NCBI RefSeq assembly: GCF_011304195.1
Contig: NZ_CP049887.1
Span: 1,550,001 to 1,614,000, forward strand
DNA: 64,000 nucleotides
Reading direction: 5' to 3'
DNA from: Vagococcus hydrophili
GTDB taxonomy: Bacteria > Bacillota > Bacilli > Lactobacillales > Vagococcaceae
Positions 61,610 through 64,000 of this stretch are shown piece by piece (position 1 is the stretch's first letter; the number at the start of each line of letters is the position of its first letter). A model generated the notes under the pieces. That model was given only the letters and a program-made list of their open reading frames with translations. It searched no databases and was not told where the DNA came from. The position numbers and the translations under genes are program-made.

Positions 61610-61635
61610 AAAAGTTAAAAAAACTGAGCTATTAT
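61607..61635 (+). promoter_or_regulatory. Promoter of nrdD
   Basis: TTGAAA (61607-61612), 17 bp, then TATTAT (61630-61635). TATACT at 61635-61640 is an alternative -10. Confidence 0.65.
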
Positions 61636-61669
61636 ATACTAGAGATTGAAATAAAGGGGATAGGTATCA

Positions 61670-63853
61670 ATGATTGAAATCAATGAGAAATCACTGTCTG
61701 ATAGTTCTGTATTGAACAATATTCAAGTGATAAAAAGAGATGGACGTTGCGTATTATTTAATGAAACTAAAATCACAAATGCGTTGTTAAAGGCAGAAGA
61801 AAAAATCAATGGATCCGTTGAAGCTCATTCTGAGGCGCGTATTAAAGAATTAGTTGATTTAGTTATCGAAGAAATTGATCAACGTTTTAATAATAATGTT
61901 AAAATTTATGAAATCCAAAATATTGTAGAACATATTTTATTAGATAATTGTGAATATGATTTAGCAAAAGAATATATAAACTACCGAACAAGTCGTGATT
62001 TTGAAAGAAGTCGTGCCACAGATATTAACTTTACCATCGGAAAACTATTAAACAAAGACAGTCAACTGGTTAACGAAAATGCGAATAAAGATAGTGATGT
62101 TTTTAATACACAACGTGATTTAACTGCTGGGATTGTTGGTAAATCAATTGGTTTAAAATTATTACCACCTCATGTAGCCAATGCCCATCAAAAAGGGGAT
62201 ATTCACTACCATGATTTAGATTACCACCCATATTCACCTATGACTAACTGTTGTTTGATTGATTTTAAAGGCATGCTGAATAATGGTTTTAAGATTGGAA
62301 ATGCTGAAGTAGAGGCACCAAAATCAATTCAAACTGCTACCGCTCAAATTTCGCAAATCATCGCCAACGTAGCATCTAGTCAATATGGTGGTTGTTCAGC
62401 AGACCGCATTGATGAGTTTTTAGCCCCATTTGCTGAAAAAAATTATAACAAGCATTTGGAAGACGCTAAAAATTGGATTGAAGACGAGAAGCGTCATGAT
62501 GAATATGCCAAATCAAAAACACAAAAAGATATTTATGATGCTATGCAAAGCTTAGAATATGAAATCAATACATTGTTCACATCAAATGGTCAAACACCTT
62601 TTACATCATTAGGATTTGGTTTAGGAACAAATTGGTTTGAACGTGAAATCCAACGTGCTATTTTCCAAAATCGAATTAAAGGTCTGGGAGAAGAACACCG
62701 CACGGCTATTTTCCCTAAACTGATTTTTACAGTCAGAGACGGAGTTAACCGCATTCCATCTGATCCTAATTATGATATTAAAGAATTAGCTTTAGAGTGT
62801 GCCACAAAGAGAATGTATCCTGACATTTTGAACTATGACAAAATCGTTGAATTAACAGGGAGTTTCAAAGTACCAATGGGATGTCGTTCTTTCTTACAAG
62901 GTTGGAAAGATGAGGACGGAACAGAGGTTAACGCAGGTCGTATGAACTTGGGTGTCGTGACCCTTAATTTACCAAGAATTGCTTTAGAAGCAGCTGGCAA
63001 TAAAGAAAAATTTTGGGTACTTTTAGAAGAAAGATTAAGTACGATTAAAGATGCGTTAGTCTTTAGAATTAATCGTTGTAAAGAAGCCACACCAGCGAAT
63101 GCACCGATTCTTTATATGCATGGTGCTTTTGGTAAAAAACTTCAAAAAACCGACTCAGTGGACGAATTATTCAAAAATAAACGTTCCACAGTTTCTATGG
63201 GCTATATCGGTTTGTATGAAGTTGCCGCAAGTTTTTATGGTGGCGCATGGGAAACGAACCCTGAAGCTAAAGAATTTACGATAGATATCTTACGGTCACT
63301 AAAAGAGCATTCTGATAACTGGGGAGACGAATTTGGCTATCACTTTAGCGTGTATTCAACGCCAAGTGAAAGCTTAACTGATCGTTTTTGCCGTTTAGAT
63401 CGTGAAAAATTTGGTGAAATTGAAGATATTACAGATAAAGATTATTATACAAATAGTTTCCATTACGATGTTAGAAAAAATCCTACACCTTTTGAAAAAT
63501 TAGACTTTGAGAAAGATTATCCTGAATATTGCTCGGGTGGCTTTATTCATTATTGTGAGTACCCAGTCCTTCAACAAAATCGCAAAGCATTAGAAGCTGT
63601 ATGGGATTATGCTTATGATAAAGTGGGCTATCTTGGAACAAATACTCCGATTGATCATTGTTATGAATGTGATTTTGAAGGAGATTTTAATCCAACAGAG
63701 AGAGGTTTCCAGTGTCCACAATGTGGCAATACTGACCCTAAAACCTGTGACGTTGTGAAGAGAACATGTGGCTACTTAGGTAATCCACAAGCTCGTCCAA
63801 TGGTTCATGGTCGTCATAAAGAAATTTCATCACGTGTGAAACATATGAAATAA
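61670..63853 (+). CDS. nrdD: Anaerobic (class III) ribonucleoside-triphosphate reductase
   Basis: Makes deoxyribonucleotides without oxygen through a glycyl radical. 727 residues: N-terminal ATP cone (VIKRDGRCVLFNETKITNAL, about 20-110), the large catalytic barrel, four zinc-ligand cysteines (CYEC near 664-667 and CPQC near 681-684) and the glycyl radical loop RTCGYLG (Gly701). The activase gene nrdG would be expected next but is not within the window; a family A repeat follows instead. NrdR boxes upstream imply repression when dATP is high. Confidence 0.96.
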   Translation: MIEINEKSLSDSSVLNNIQVIKRDGRCVLFNETKITNALLKAEEKINGSVEAHSEARIKELVDLVIEEIDQRFNNNVKIYEIQNIVEHILLDNCEYDLAKEYINYRTSRDFERSRATDINFTIGKLLNKDSQLVNENANKDSDVFNTQRDLTAGIVGKSIGLKLLPPHVANAHQKGDIHYHDLDYHPYSPMTNCCLIDFKGMLNNGFKIGNAEVEAPKSIQTATAQISQIIANVASSQYGGCSADRIDEFLAPFAEKNYNKHLEDAKNWIEDEKRHDEYAKSKTQKDIYDAMQSLEYEINTLFTSNGQTPFTSLGFGLGTNWFEREIQRAIFQNRIKGLGEEHRTAIFPKLIFTVRDGVNRIPSDPNYDIKELALECATKRMYPDILNYDKIVELTGSFKVPMGCRSFLQGWKDEDGTEVNAGRMNLGVVTLNLPRIALEAAGNKEKFWVLLEERLSTIKDALVFRINRCKEATPANAPILYMHGAFGKKLQKTDSVDELFKNKRSTVSMGYIGLYEVAASFYGGAWETNPEAKEFTIDILRSLKEHSDNWGDEFGYHFSVYSTPSESLTDRFCRLDREKFGEIEDITDKDYYTNSFHYDVRKNPTPFEKLDFEKDYPEYCSGGFIHYCEYPVLQQNRKALEAVWDYAYDKVGYLGTNTPIDHCYECDFEGDFNPTERGFQCPQCGNTDPKTCDVVKRTCGYLGNPQARPMVHGRHKEISSRVKHMK

Positions 63854-63856
63854 ATA

Positions 63857-63979
63857 GTTACAGGGTGGGTCAAAAGTCGTTTTGCTCCGAGCAACTGGAG
63901 GGAAAATCGAACAATCGCTCTTTTTGATTGATCGATTTTCGTGAAGTTGCCGTGGGAGCAGACTTTTTACCCCTAACTA
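63857..63979. repeat. Family A structured repeat, copy A7
   Basis: Starts 4 bp after the nrdD stop. Arms AAAAGTC-gttt-TGCTCC and GGAGCA-GACTTTTT; GCAACT with AGTTGC; inner stem GAAAATCGAACAATC with GATTGATCGATTTTC; extra outer pairing GGGT/ACCC and AGTTA/TAACT. Confidence 0.85.
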
Positions 63980-64000
63980 TTAAAGATTATTCGTATAACA

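Overview
The window is chromosomal DNA of a low-GC Gram-positive coccus of the order Lactobacillales. Gene content and order (pepA, ireB-ruvX, rnhC/zapA-cvpA-mutS2-trxA, infC-rpmI-rplT, rpsO-pnp, and a dha operon with a DhaS activator and a DhaQ paralogue) fit the Enterococcaceae; Vagococcus or a close relative is my best guess, from protein character only. Strong AGGAGG-type ribosome sites, AT-rich intergenic DNA and many hairpin-plus-U terminators support this. No rRNA operon, intact tRNA, complete insertion sequence, prophage or CRISPR array is seen.

Layout. 1-4.2 kb: partial P-loop kinase, PepSY protein, pepA-ytpP-uspA, ytpR, ireB-ruvX. 4.2-6 kb: a sortase-like gene beside a decayed, internally deleted copy of itself, then DUF1292 facing the other way. 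6.4-15.2 kb: rnhC, zapA-cvpA-mutS2, trxA, a frameshifted uvrC and a type II NADH dehydrogenase. 15.5-21 kb: small membrane protein, a PadR-controlled ABC exporter, a tRNA-like remnant, a CadD-type transporter without a standard start codon, and an acetoin/diacetyl reductase. 21.2-23 kb: rpsD with a long leader, and a formate/nitrite channel. 23-34.3 kb is the most distinctive part: an AT-rich leader of about 690 bp, then sipW, three TasA/BsaA-like fibre-type proteins, an LPMTG wall-anchored member and a 2079-residue secreted repeat protein, all on one strand. This looks like a SipW-dependent surface fibre or biofilm-matrix system.

34.4-43 kb: HAD phosphatase, def, rpsO-pnp with an RNase III-like stem-loop between them, a tandem array of structured repeats, a membrane protein, and an Rrf2-YhgE/Pip pair. 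43-48 kb: glycerol/dihydroxyacetone use. GldA oxidises glycerol to dihydroxyacetone and DhaKLM phosphorylates it with phosphate from the PTS. DhaS, with DhaQ, probably activates the operon at a 22-bp palindrome just upstream of the -35 box. 48-54 kb: secreted 5'-nucleotidase with four C-terminal repeats, a protein of unknown function, an XRE-DUF3278-DUF3278 cluster and a pentapeptide-repeat protein. 54.3-64 kb: infC-rpmI-rplT with L20 leader, tautomerase, AEC transporter, zinc-finger-like protein, lplA overlapping a MetNIQ-type transporter, and nrdD behind paired NrdR boxes.

Two dispersed intergenic repeat families are present. Family A (about 105-125 bp; 11.5, 21.0, 38.6-38.9 and 63.9 kb) has hairpin arms that differ between copies yet still pair, so the structure is conserved. 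Family B (21.1 and 46.9 kb) is similar in style but different in sequence. Neither encodes a protein, and all copies lie downstream of genes.
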